Shown piece after piece: positions 7,956-15,576 of a stretch of DNA of 41,653 nt. Below the pieces are notes generated by a model, which did not search any database, was not told the origin of the DNA, and saw only the letters and a program-made list of their open reading frames with translations. Position numbers and translations under genes: made by a program. Source of the stretch: Pseudomonas violetae. Lineage in GTDB: Bacteria; Pseudomonadota; Gammaproteobacteria; Pseudomonadales; Pseudomonadaceae. The DNA lies in assembly GCF_023072615.1 (NCBI RefSeq), contig NZ_JAKNRW010000044.1, positions 1 to 41,653 of the forward strand, given 5' to 3'. How positions within the stretch are numbered: the stretch's first letter is position 1; the number at the start of each line of letters is the position of its first letter.

Positions 7956-9157
7956 CCCACGACGCCTCCGCGCCGCCGTTGATTTACGGCGGTGCCGCAC
8001 AATCACCTCGGGCTGCGCTGGCGGTGCTGCCGCCCCTGGCGCTGTACATCCACATCCCGTGGTGTGTACGCAAATGCCCTTATTGCGACTTCAATTCCCA
8101 CACGGCCAGCCCGGTGCTGCCGGAAGAGGAATACGTCGACGCGTTGCTGGCCGATCTCGATCAGGATTTGCATGCGGTCTACGGCCGCGAGCTGAGTTCG
8201 ATCTTCTTTGGCGGTGGCACGCCGAGCCTGTTCAGCGCTGCGGCCTTGGGTCGACTGCTCAAAGGCGTTGAGCAGCGCATAACGTTTGCTGCCGACATCG
8301 AAATCACCCTGGAAGCCAATCCCGGAACCTTCGAGCAAGAGAAATTCATTGCTTACCGGGCGCTGGGGATCAATCGCCTGTCGATCGGCATCCAGAGCTT
8401 TCAGGAAGAGAAACTCAAGGCGCTGGGGCGCATTCATAATGGTGACGAAGCACTGCAGGCCGCCGGCATGGCGCGTCAGGCCGGGTTCGACAACTTCAAC
8501 CTGGACCTGATGCACGGCTTGCCCGATCAGTCCCTGGACGACGCGTTGAGCGACCTGCGCCAGGCCATCGCCCTGAAGCCGACTCATCTGTCCTGGTACC
8601 AACTGACCCTGGAACCGAACACGGTGTTCTGGAACCAGCCGCCCGCGCTGCCGGAAGACGACACGCTGTGGGACATTCAGGAGGCCGGGCAGGCGTTGTT
8701 GGCCGAGCACGGTTACGCGCAATATGAAGTGTCCGCCTATGCACAGGCTGGCCGCGCGGCGCGCCATAACCTGAACTACTGGAGTTTCGGCGACTTCATC
8801 GGCATCGGCGCTGGAGCCCATGGCAAGCTCAGCCATCCGGACGGGCGCATCGTACGCACCTGGAAGACTCGGCTGCCCAAGGATTACCTCAACCCGGCGA
8901 AAAATTTCCAAGCCGGAGAGAAAGCGCTGCCCAACGAAGAGCTGCCATTCGAGTTCCTGATGAATGCCCTGCGCCTGACGCAAGGCGTGGATTCGCGGCT
9001 CTATCCCGAGCGTACCGGTCTGCCGCTGGAAAGCCTCGCGCAACGTCGGCTGGAGGCAGAACAAAGTGGCTTGTTGCAGGTCGAACCGTCACGTCTGGCG
9101 GCCACCGAACGCGGCCAGCTGTTTCTCAATGACTTGCTGCAGAATTTTCTGAGCTGA
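7952..9157 (+). CDS. hemW: Radical SAM heme chaperone HemW
   Basis: A 401-residue radical SAM protein formerly called oxygen-independent coproporphyrinogen III oxidase-like. HemW binds heme and a [4Fe-4S] cluster and is thought to deliver heme to respiratory enzymes. The cluster motif is C-V-R-K-C-P-Y-C near residues 38-45, followed by FNSH. FFGGGTPSLFS and the SIGIQSFQEEKLKALGRIH segment are typical. The CxxxCxxC motif is not followed by the extra cysteine of HemN, which favours HemW. The N-terminal ~25 residues (MTHDASAPPLIYGGAAQSPRA) are longer than in E. coli HemW, and an internal start is possible. Overlaps rdgB by 4 bp. Confidence 0.94.
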   Translation: MTHDASAPPLIYGGAAQSPRAALAVLPPLALYIHIPWCVRKCPYCDFNSHTASPVLPEEEYVDALLADLDQDLHAVYGRELSSIFFGGGTPSLFSAAALGRLLKGVEQRITFAADIEITLEANPGTFEQEKFIAYRALGINRLSIGIQSFQEEKLKALGRIHNGDEALQAAGMARQAGFDNFNLDLMHGLPDQSLDDALSDLRQAIALKPTHLSWYQLTLEPNTVFWNQPPALPEDDTLWDIQEAGQALLAEHGYAQYEVSAYAQAGRAARHNLNYWSFGDFIGIGAGAHGKLSHPDGRIVRTWKTRLPKDYLNPAKNFQAGEKALPNEELPFEFLMNALRLTQGVDSRLYPERTGLPLESLAQRRLEAEQSGLLQVEPSRLAATERGQLFLNDLLQNFLS

Positions 9158-9179
9158 TTTCAGCCCTAAGGGAAAACGA

Positions 9180-9503
9180 ATGGATTTGGTACTCGACCTT
9201 CTCGCCACGGTGTCTCGCTGGAGCCGCAGCAACCTATCGGAAATCGCCCTGGCCCTTGTGGGGTGCCTGCTGGTGTTGTTTGGAGCGGATTTCAAAGGCT
9301 GGGTCGAGCAACGCCTGGGCAGCGTCGCGGGCGCCTTGCGTGTCCCGATGATGGCCCTGCTGTGCATGGTCGGCAGCGGAGCCGCGCTGATTTATGCGAC
9401 CCCATGGATCGTCAAGGGCTTGAGCCAGTTCAATAACTACAGCCTGGCACCGGTATTGGTGGTGGTGCTGGTGTTGATTGGCGTAGTGGCTGACCGCCGC
9501 TGA
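9180..9503 (+). CDS. DUF3392 small inner-membrane protein
   Basis: A 107-residue protein with an amphipathic N-terminus (MDLVLDLLATVSRWSRSNL) and three hydrophobic segments at about 22-38, 56-76 and 86-105. It matches the DUF3392 family of gamma-proteobacterial membrane proteins, whose role is unknown. It follows hemW by 22 bp in the same direction with a GGGAAAA ribosome-site region and is probably the last gene of the metX-hemW transcript. A REP pair follows it. Confidence 0.82.
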   Translation: MDLVLDLLATVSRWSRSNLSEIALALVGCLLVLFGADFKGWVEQRLGSVAGALRVPMMALLCMVGSGAALIYATPWIVKGLSQFNNYSLAPVLVVVLVLIGVVADRR

Positions 9504-9523
9504 CCTCTGGACACACCCAAAAC

Positions 9524-9619
9524 AACTGTGGGAGCGAGCCTGCTCGCGATGGCGTCATAACATTCAACATCTTCGTTGACTGTCAGACCGCAATCGCGAG
9601 CAAGTTCGCTCCCACAGTT
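9524..9619. repeat. REP pair (inverted REPs)
   Basis: Arms of 27 bp at 9524-9550 and 9593-9619 pair with two mismatches; each holds CTGTGGGAGCGA plus the GCTCGCGAT core. It occupies the convergent gap between the DUF3392 gene and trmB. Confidence 0.9.
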
Positions 9620-9635
9620 TTTACAGCGTTACGGT

Positions 9636-10361
9636 TCAGGACTGCTTTTCGAACTTCAGATCCCACACGCCATGCCCAAGACGTTCGCCGCGGCGTTCGA
9701 ACTTGGTGATCGGCCGCTCGGCCGGGCGCGGTACGCACTTGCCGTCTTCGGCCAGGTTGCGATAACCCGGCGCGACGCTCATCACTTCCAGCATGTATTC
9801 CGCGTACGGCTCCCAGTCCGTGGCCATGTGCAGCACACCGCCGACCTTCAACTTGCTACGCACCAGTTCAGCGAACGACGCCTGCACGATACGACGCTTG
9901 TGGTGACGGCTCTTGTGCCACGGGTCCGGGAAAAACAGCATCAGCCGATCGAGGCTGTTGTCGGCCACGCAGCGGTTGAGCACCTCGATCGCATCGCAAT
10001 CGTAGACCCGAAGGTTGGTCAGGCCCTGGGTCAGCACGCCATTGAGCAGCGCGCCAACACCCGGACGGTGCACCTCGACGCCAATGAAATCCTGCTCCGG
10101 CGAAGCTGCGGCCATCTCCAGCAACGAATGGCCCATGCCGAAGCCGATTTCCAGGGAACGCGGTGCAGAACGACCAAACACCTGATCGAAGTCTACAGGC
10201 GCGTCAGCCAGCGGCAGAACGAACAGCGCAGTGCCCTGCTCCAGGCCTTTCTGCTGGCCTTCGGTCATGCGCCCAGCGCGCATCACAAAACTCTTGATAC
10301 GGCGATGTTGGCGTTCTTCGCCTTCTTCCGGCTGGATAGGCGTTTCGTTTGATTCAGTCAT
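9636..10361 (-). CDS. trmB: tRNA (guanine-N7-)-methyltransferase
   Basis: Makes 7-methylguanosine at position 46 of tRNA using S-adenosylmethionine. The 241-residue protein contains the SAM motif LEIGFGMGHSLLEMA near residue 70, IGVEVHRPGVGALL, and the substrate motif FFPDPWHKSRHHKRR near 145-160. ATDWEPYAEYMLEVM and the C-terminal TKFERRGERLGHGVWDL are also family marks. The ATG at 10361 is preferred; a TTG one codon earlier is also in frame. The gene is 9 bp downstream of thiG on the same strand, so it is likely read from the thiS-thiG promoter. Confidence 0.96.
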   Translation of the reverse strand: MTESNETPIQPEEGEERQHRRIKSFVMRAGRMTEGQQKGLEQGTALFVLPLADAPVDFDQVFGRSAPRSLEIGFGMGHSLLEMAAASPEQDFIGVEVHRPGVGALLNGVLTQGLTNLRVYDCDAIEVLNRCVADNSLDRLMLFFPDPWHKSRHHKRRIVQASFAELVRSKLKVGGVLHMATDWEPYAEYMLEVMSVAPGYRNLAEDGKCVPRPAERPITKFERRGERLGHGVWDLKFEKQS

Positions 10362-10370
10362 CAATGGCTC

Positions 10371-11165
10371 TTACTTGATCAGACCATCCAGCGGCGAGGA
10401 GGCGCTGGCATAGAGTTTTTTCGGCATGCGACCGGCGAGGTAGGCCAAGCGGCCCGCGACGATGGCGTGTTTCATGGCTTCGGCCATCATGACCGGCTGT
10501 TGGGCATGGGCGATGGCCGAGTTCATCAGCACCGCCTCGCAGCCCAGTTCCATGGCAATAGTGGCGTCCGAAGCGGTACCCACACCGGCATCTACCAGTA
10601 CGGGAATCCTGGCTTCTTCAAGGATGATCTGCAGATTGTAAGGGTTACAGATCCCCAGGCCCGTACCGATCAGACCGGCCAGCGGCATCACCGCGATGCA
10701 GCCGATTTCCGCCAACTGGCGGGCAATGATCGGGTCATCGCTGGTGTAAACCATCACATCAAAACCTTCCTTGACCAACACTTCGGCGGCCTTGAGGGTT
10801 TCAATAACGTTGGGAAACAGGGTCTTCTGGTCCGCCAGCACTTCCAGCTTCACGAGGTTGTGGCCGCCAAGCAGTTCCCGGGCCAGGCGACAGGTGCGCA
10901 CGGCCTCGGTGGCATCGAAGCAACCGGCAGTGTTCGGCAGGAAGGTGTAGCGATCCGGCGACAGGACTTCCAGCAGGTTCGGTTCGCCCGGGTTCTGGCC
11001 AAGGTTGGTACGGCGCACCGCGAATGTCACGATCTCGGCACCCGAGGCCTCGATGGCCAGGCGGGTTTCTTCCATGTCACGGTACTTGCCGGTACCTACC
11101 AGTAAACGCGACTGGTAAGTACGACCGGCCAGGACGAAGGGCTTGTCGCTACGAACGATGCTCAT
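10371..11165 (-). CDS. thiG: Thiazole synthase ThiG
   Basis: Builds the thiazole phosphate part of thiamine from deoxyxylulose phosphate, dehydroglycine and ThiS thiocarboxylate. The 264-residue TIM barrel has the Schiff-base lysine in NLVKLEVLAD near residue 104, EIVTFAVRRTNL near 45-56, MPLAGLIGTGLGI, and the phosphate loop VDAGVGTASDA near 190-200. thiS lies 60 bp upstream on the same strand and trmB just downstream. No TPP riboswitch could be recognised ahead of thiS, so regulation is not evident here. Confidence 0.97.
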   Translation of the reverse strand: MSIVRSDKPFVLAGRTYQSRLLVGTGKYRDMEETRLAIEASGAEIVTFAVRRTNLGQNPGEPNLLEVLSPDRYTFLPNTAGCFDATEAVRTCRLARELLGGHNLVKLEVLADQKTLFPNVIETLKAAEVLVKEGFDVMVYTSDDPIIARQLAEIGCIAVMPLAGLIGTGLGICNPYNLQIILEEARIPVLVDAGVGTASDATIAMELGCEAVLMNSAIAHAQQPVMMAEAMKHAIVAGRLAYLAGRMPKKLYASASSPLDGLIK

Positions 11166-11225
11166 GGGAAATCCTCTGTAGGAGTGAGGTTCTTGCAGAA
11201 TTCTGTGACCTTGCGGACCGGGCGA

Positions 11226-11426
11226 CTAGCCGCCGCCGATGGCGTGCACGACTTCGACTGAATCGCCGTCATTCAGGATGGTTTCGGTATGCTGACTGCG
11301 CGGGACGATATCCAGGTTAAGCTCCACTGCCACCCGGCGTCCGGTCAGTTCCAGACGGGTCAACAGGGCCGCAACGGTTTCACCGTCGGGCAATTCAAGG
11401 GATTCGCCGTTCAACTGAATGCGCAT
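11226..11426 (-). CDS. thiS: Sulfur carrier protein ThiS
   Basis: A 66-residue ubiquitin-fold protein that carries sulfur as a C-terminal thiocarboxylate to ThiG. The end AIGGG gives the required Gly-Gly terminus. The N-terminus MRIQLNGESLELPDG is the usual ThiS start, which sets the start at 11426; six more in-frame codons up to 11444 exist but do not fit the family. The signature LNDGDSVEVVHAIGG is present. First of the thiS-thiG-trmB group. Confidence 0.95.
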   Translation of the reverse strand: MRIQLNGESLELPDGETVAALLTRLELTGRRVAVELNLDIVPRSQHTETILNDGDSVEVVHAIGGG

Positions 11427-11512
11427 GCCGCAGGCCACCATCATTTTAAGGGGCTGGCATTCTAGCCCGATCAGTCAGATCGACCCAAGCCATTCGTCAT
11501 GTCGCCGACCTT

Positions 11513-11612
11513 GCAGGAGCGAGCTTGCTCGCGATGGACGTTCACGATAACGCTGGGAGCCTGGCGCCTCGCGGCGCTCTCAGGTTTTTCGCGAGCAAGC
11601 TCGCTCCTACAG
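11513..11612. repeat. REP pair with linker (REPIN)
   Basis: Perfect 20-bp arms at 11515-11534 and 11589-11608 (core AGCGAGCTTGCTCGCGA). The linker contains ACGATAACGCTGGGAGCCTGGC, of which ACGATAACGC recurs at other REPs in this window. It lies between the DUF423 gene and thiS, which both run on the minus strand, so it may separate two transcripts. Confidence 0.92.
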
Positions 11613-11625
11613 GGATCGGGGCAAC

Positions 11626-11997
11626 TCAGGAGAGGCGCCAGGCGGCAAGACCCAGGCAGAACCAGCCTACCAGGAACGCCAGCCCGCCAAACGGGGTGAT
11701 GATCCCAAGCTTGCTGATGCCCGTCATGGTCAACACATACAAGCTGCCGGAAAACAGCAGGATGCCGATCGCAAACGAAGCACCCGCCCATGTAACCAGC
11801 CGTCCCGGCATTTGCGTGGCCAGTAGCGACACGCCCAGCAACGCCAGGGTATGCACCAGTTGATAAGTGACGCCGGTATGGAAAATCGCCAGGTATTCAG
11901 GCGTCAGGCGGCTCTTCAGGCCATGGGCGGCGAACGCTCCAAGGGCAACTCCGGTAAAGCCGAAAAAAGCAGCCAGCATCAGAAAGCCACGCAGCAT
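11626..11997 (-). CDS. DUF423 membrane protein (YgdD type)
   Basis: A 123-residue membrane protein with four hydrophobic helices and the DUF423 signatures GVALGAFAAHGLKSRL near residue 16 and FHTGVTYQLVHTLALL near residue 40. GGLAFLVGWFCLGLA closes the fourth helix. The family is widespread and has no known function. The gene is divergent from mtgA, with 73 bp between the starts, and is separated from downstream thiS by a REP pair. Confidence 0.9.
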   Translation of the reverse strand: MLRGFLMLAAFFGFTGVALGAFAAHGLKSRLTPEYLAIFHTGVTYQLVHTLALLGVSLLATQMPGRLVTWAGASFAIGILLFSGSLYVLTMTGISKLGIITPFGGLAFLVGWFCLGLAAWRLS

Positions 11998-12070
11998 GAG
12001 AACTCCAGTCAGACTCGATCAACAGGGTCTGTATAATGGCCCGCTCAACGGGTTCGGCCAAGCCATCTCT

Positions 12071-12793
12071 ATGCTGCGTTTAATTCTACGAAGATTCTCC
12101 AAGGCCGCACTCTGGTTCGCGGGCGGCAGCGTGCTGCTGGTGCTGATATTTCGCGTAGTACCACCCCCAGGCACGGCCTTGATGGTCGAGCGCAAGATCG
12201 AATCCTGGCTCGACGGCGAGCCCATCGACCTGCAACGCACCTGGAAACCCTGGAATGAGATCTCCGACGACCTCAAGCTCGCGGTGATTGCCGGTGAAGA
12301 TCAGAAATTCCCGGAGCATTGGGGATTCGATTTTGTCGCGATACAAAAAGCCCTGGCTCACAACGAGCTTGGCGGCTCGATTCGAGGTGCCAGTACCTTG
12401 AGCCAACAGGTTGCGAAGAACCTGTTCCTGTGGTCAGGCCGCAGCTGGCTGCGAAAGGGCCTGGAGGCGTGGTTTACCGGGTTGATCGAGGTGTTCTGGC
12501 CAAAGCAGCGGATACTTGAGGTTTACCTCAACAGTGTCGAGTGGGATGAGGGCGTGTTTGGCGCTGAAGCGGCGGCCCGGCATCACTTTGGCGTCAGCGC
12601 AAAAGGGCTCAGTCGTCAGCAATCCAGCCTGCTGGCGGCCGTACTGCCAAACCCGCGAGCCTGGAGCGCGAGCCATCCCACCAGCTATGTCGCGCGACGC
12701 GCAGGGTGGGTTCGGCAGCAGATGAGTCAGTTGGGTGGTGACAGCTACCTGCTGGGCCTGAACGATTCGCGCCGGGCGCCTTGGTCCCAATAG
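12071..12793 (+). CDS. mtgA: Monofunctional biosynthetic peptidoglycan transglycosylase
   Basis: Polymerises lipid II into glycan strands at the outer face of the inner membrane. The 240-residue GT51 protein starts with a membrane anchor (about residues 8-30). It has the catalytic-glutamate motif EDQKFPEHWGFD, then GGSIRGASTLSQQVAKNLF, RSWLRKGLEAW, and ILEVYLNSVEWDEGVFGAEA. I chose 12071 because MLRLILRRFSKAALWF gives the expected basic residues before the anchor; the open frame reaches back to 11867 over the divergent gene. No strong ribosome site is visible. It ends at a shared terminator with rpoH. Confidence 0.94.
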   Translation: MLRLILRRFSKAALWFAGGSVLLVLIFRVVPPPGTALMVERKIESWLDGEPIDLQRTWKPWNEISDDLKLAVIAGEDQKFPEHWGFDFVAIQKALAHNELGGSIRGASTLSQQVAKNLFLWSGRSWLRKGLEAWFTGLIEVFWPKQRILEVYLNSVEWDEGVFGAEAAARHHFGVSAKGLSRQQSSLLAAVLPNPRAWSASHPTSYVARRAGWVRQQMSQLGGDSYLLGLNDSRRAPWSQ

Positions 12794-12864
12794 CCGAACA
12801 TCAAAATACCAGTCAAAAAATCTCCAATAGGGGGCCAAGGCGCCGCTAAATATGGGCACCCAAC

Positions 12865-12900
12865 AAAAACGCCCCGATCAGTGCTGATCGGGGCGTTTTT
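12865..12900. terminator. Bidirectional intrinsic terminator between mtgA and rpoH
   Basis: A perfect 17-bp inverted repeat with a 2-base loop: A5-CGCCCCGATCAG at 12865-12881, then its complement ending in T5 at 12884-12900. The GC-rich stem with A-run on one side and T-run on the other can stop transcription from both convergent genes. Confidence 0.95.
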
Positions 12901-12917
12901 CATGGCGTTCGCGGAAG

Positions 12918-13772
12918 TTAAGCGGCGATCGACAACTTGAGCTTGTTCATCGCGCTTTTCTCAAGCTGGCGAATACGCTCGGCCGACACGTTGTACTTCT
13001 GCGCCAGGTCATGCAGCGTGGCTTTCTCTTCAGCCAACCAGCGCTGATAGAGAATGTCACGACTGCGGTCGTCCAGCACTTCCAGCGCTTCGTGCAGGTT
13101 GTGGTTGGAGTTGTCACTCCAGTCGGCATCTTCCAGTTGACGGGCCGGGTCGTACCGGTGGTCTTCCAGATAGTTGGCTGGCGATTGGAACGCACTGTCG
13201 TCGTCTGCTTCCGTAGCAGGGTCGAAGGCCATGTCATGGCCGGTCAGGCGGCTTTCCATCTCGCGCACTTCCCGCGGTTCAACGCCCAGGCTCTCCGCCA
13301 CACGGTGAACTTCCTCGTTGTTCAACCAGGCCAGACGTTTCTTCTGGCTGCGCAGGTTGAAGAACAGCTTGCGCTGGGCCTTGGTGGTCGCGACTTTCAC
13401 GATGCGCCAGTTGCGCAGGATGAACTCGTGAATTTCCGCCTTGATCCAGTGCACAGCAAACGAAACCAGACGCACGCCCATTTCCGGATTGAAGCGCTTC
13501 ACGGCCTTCATCAGGCCGACGTTGCCTTCTTGGATCAGGTCAGCCTGAGCCAGACCGTAGCCGGAATAGCTACGGGCAATGTGTACAACAAAACGCAGGT
13601 GGGCGAGCACCATCTGCCGAGCCGCCCCCAAATCCTGCTCATAATAGAGACTCTCGGCCAGTTCACGCTCCTGCTCCGGCGTCAGCAAAGGAATGCTGTT
13701 CACCGTGTGCACATAGGCTTCCAGGTTCGCACCCGGGACCAGAGCATATGCAGGTTGCAAAGAATTGGTCAT
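12918..13772 (-). CDS. rpoH: Heat-shock sigma factor RpoH (sigma-32)
   Basis: Directs RNA polymerase to heat-shock promoters. The 284-residue length is that of Pseudomonas RpoH. Region 2 shows LAHLRFVVHIARSY and GLAQADLIQEGNVGLMKAVKRF. The RpoH box is QRKLFFNLR in the family-typical KAQRKLFFNLRSQKKR. Region 4 has the helix-turn-helix ending AERIRQLEKSAMNKLK. The start at 13772 has an AGACGGAGGT ribosome site, and the open frame upstream is leader. A sigma-E-type promoter lies at 13822-13848. It is transcribed after ftsX but with a 113-bp gap and its own promoter. In E. coli the mRNA leader is a thermosensor; that could not be judged here. Confidence 0.97.
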   Translation of the reverse strand: MTNSLQPAYALVPGANLEAYVHTVNSIPLLTPEQERELAESLYYEQDLGAARQMVLAHLRFVVHIARSYSGYGLAQADLIQEGNVGLMKAVKRFNPEMGVRLVSFAVHWIKAEIHEFILRNWRIVKVATTKAQRKLFFNLRSQKKRLAWLNNEEVHRVAESLGVEPREVREMESRLTGHDMAFDPATEADDDSAFQSPANYLEDHRYDPARQLEDADWSDNSNHNLHEALEVLDDRSRDILYQRWLAEEKATLHDLAQKYNVSAERIRQLEKSAMNKLKLSIAA

Positions 13773-13821
13773 ACGAAAAAACCTCCGTCTTACATAACTC
13801 GTGCAGTTCAGCACTGCGAAA

Positions 13822-13848
13822 ATTGACCGGAAACCGAAGAACAAGTTC
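13822..13848 (-). promoter_or_regulatory. Candidate AlgU/RpoE-type promoter of rpoH
   Basis: Read on the minus strand, GAACTT (13843-13848) is followed by a 16-base spacer and TCAAT (13822-13826). The -35 is a full match to the envelope-stress sigma consensus and the -10 (TCnnA class) a near match. It lies 50 bases ahead of the rpoH start. An AlgU-driven rpoH promoter is known in P. aeruginosa. The match is by eye only. Confidence 0.65.
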
Positions 13849-13885
13849 CCATAAACGCTGAAAGGTCAATACGAGCAAAATGATA

Positions 13886-14908
13886 TTACTTTGGCGCAAG
13901 CTCCCGCAGGTGGCGTGCGACTGCAATCCATGCACCGATATACCCCAACAGCACCGCGCCAAGCAAGAGTGACAGACCATCGGCAACCGGCACGCCGGCC
14001 AAGGCGAAATCACTGCCGTACAAACCGGCCAGGCCGACCACCGCATCGTTCAGCCAGTCCAGGCCAAACGCCAATACGCCCCAAGAAAAAACCCCTGCAC
14101 CGAAGCCATATAGCGCACCCATGTACAGAAAGGGTCTGCGCACATAACTGTCAGTGCCTCCGACAAGTTTAATCACTTCTATCTCTGTGCGGCGGTTTTC
14201 AATATGAAGACGAATGGTATTGCCTATCACCAAAAGTAATGCAGAAACCAGCAGCACCGTCAGACCGAAGACAAAACGGTCGCCCAGCTTCAGGATCGCG
14301 GCCAAACGCTCGACCCAGACTAGATCAAGTTGCGCCTGTTGTACCTTCGGCAACTCGGAAAGTTTTTGTCTCAATGCTTCAAGGGCGGGCTTGTCGACCT
14401 CGTTGGGGGTCACCAGCACCACGCCCGGCAGCGGGTTTTCCGGCAATTCCTTGAGCGCATCGCCTAGGCCAGACTGCTGCTGGAACTCTTCGAGCGCCTG
14501 ATCGCTGCCCACGTATTCAGCCTCGGCAACGCCGGGGATAGCCTTTATCTGCTCTCGCAACGCTTCCCCCTGCTCGGGGCTGGCGTCGAGTTGCAGGTAA
14601 AGGGAAATCTGCGCCGCCCGCTGCCAGGAACCACCGAGGCGTTCGACATTACCTAGCAGAAGTGACAGCCCCATGGGCAGGCTCAAGGCGACCGCCATCA
14701 CCATGCAAGTAAAAAAGCTGCCAATGGGTTGCTTACCCAAACGGCGCAGGCTGTCCATCAGGCTGGCGCGATGGCTTTCGACCCAGGCATGGAACAGCGT
14801 CGAAAAGTCGGGACCGTCATCGTCGTCGCGTTTTTTCTTCTTCGGCTGCGGATCGGCGGCCTTGGGGGCCACGCGCTCGGAAACCTTGGGGCTGCGAGTC
14901 GCACTCAT
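13886..14908 (-). CDS. ftsX: Cell division protein FtsX
   Basis: Membrane partner of FtsE; the FtsEX complex regulates septal peptidoglycan hydrolases and divisome activity. The 340-residue protein begins with an unusually long, basic cytoplasmic tail (about 60 residues, with PQPKKKKRDDDDGPD). The first transmembrane helix follows near residues 65-85. A periplasmic domain of about 100 residues holds SLYLQLDASPEQGEALREQI, and three helices in the C-terminal half include the segment after RRTEIEVIKLVGGTDSYVRRPF. That last motif is the FtsX/permease coupling signature. It overlaps ftsE by 4 bp. Confidence 0.95.
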   Translation of the reverse strand: MSATRSPKVSERVAPKAADPQPKKKKRDDDDGPDFSTLFHAWVESHRASLMDSLRRLGKQPIGSFFTCMVMAVALSLPMGLSLLLGNVERLGGSWQRAAQISLYLQLDASPEQGEALREQIKAIPGVAEAEYVGSDQALEEFQQQSGLGDALKELPENPLPGVVLVTPNEVDKPALEALRQKLSELPKVQQAQLDLVWVERLAAILKLGDRFVFGLTVLLVSALLLVIGNTIRLHIENRRTEIEVIKLVGGTDSYVRRPFLYMGALYGFGAGVFSWGVLAFGLDWLNDAVVGLAGLYGSDFALAGVPVADGLSLLLGAVLLGYIGAWIAVARHLRELAPK

Positions 14909-15576
14909 ACGCCGGCCTCCCCGTCACCGATCAATCGACCGCGCTGCAAGGTCAGCATGCGGTGACGCATGCGGGCGATCAGCGCCAAGTCATGACTGGC
15001 GATCAGCACGCTGGTACCCAGGCGATTGATATCTTCGAAAACACCCATAATCTCGGCCGCCAGGCGCGGATCGAGGTTACCTGTGGGTTCATCCGCCAGC
15101 AGCAAGGCCGGGCGATGCACGATGGCCCGGGCAATACCGACGCGCTGTTGTTGACCGGTAGACAGGTCACCCGGGTATAGATCGGTTTTGTCGGAAAGCG
15201 CCACTCGCTCAAGGGCAGAGTCCACGCGCTTAACGATCTCGGCCTTCGACAGGCCGAGAATCTGGAGCGGCAAGGCGACGTTGTTGAACACGGTGCGATC
15301 GAACAGTAGCTGGTGATTCTGGAACACCACGCCAATCTGCCGCCGCAGAAAGGGGATCTGCGCATTGCTGATGGTGGCCAGATCCTGCCCGGCCAGCAGC
15401 AATTTGCCGGTCGTCGGGCGCTCCATGGCCAACAGCAGGCGCAGCAATGTGCTTTTACCGGCTCCGGAATGCCCGGTTACAAACAAGAACTCGCCCCGAC
15501 GGACACGAAAGCTCAGCTCATGCAAGCCGACGTGACCGTTCGGATAGCGTTTACCGACCTGTTCGAAACGAATCAT
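14905..15576 (-). CDS. ftsE: Cell division ATP-binding protein FtsE
   Basis: The ATPase of the FtsEX complex, 223 residues as usual. Walker A is GHSGAGKSTLLRLL near residue 36, the Q-loop VVFQNHQLLFDRTV, the ABC signature LSTGQQQRVGIARA and Walker B ALLLADEPTGNLD. The H-loop is SHDLALI. It overlaps ftsY upstream and ftsX downstream by 4 bp each, so the three genes form a tightly coupled minus-strand operon. Confidence 0.97.
   Translation of the reverse strand: MIRFEQVGKRYPNGHVGLHELSFRVRRGEFLFVTGHSGAGKSTLLRLLLAMERPTTGKLLLAGQDLATISNAQIPFLRRQIGVVFQNHQLLFDRTVFNNVALPLQILGLSKAEIVKRVDSALERVALSDKTDLYPGDLSTGQQQRVGIARAIVHRPALLLADEPTGNLDPRLAAEIMGVFEDINRLGTSVLIASHDLALIARMRHRMLTLQRGRLIGDGEAGV

Noticed and set aside
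11427..11444. Longer ThiS start at 11444
   Set aside because: The family N-terminus begins at MRIQLNG and there is no ribosome site favouring the longer form.
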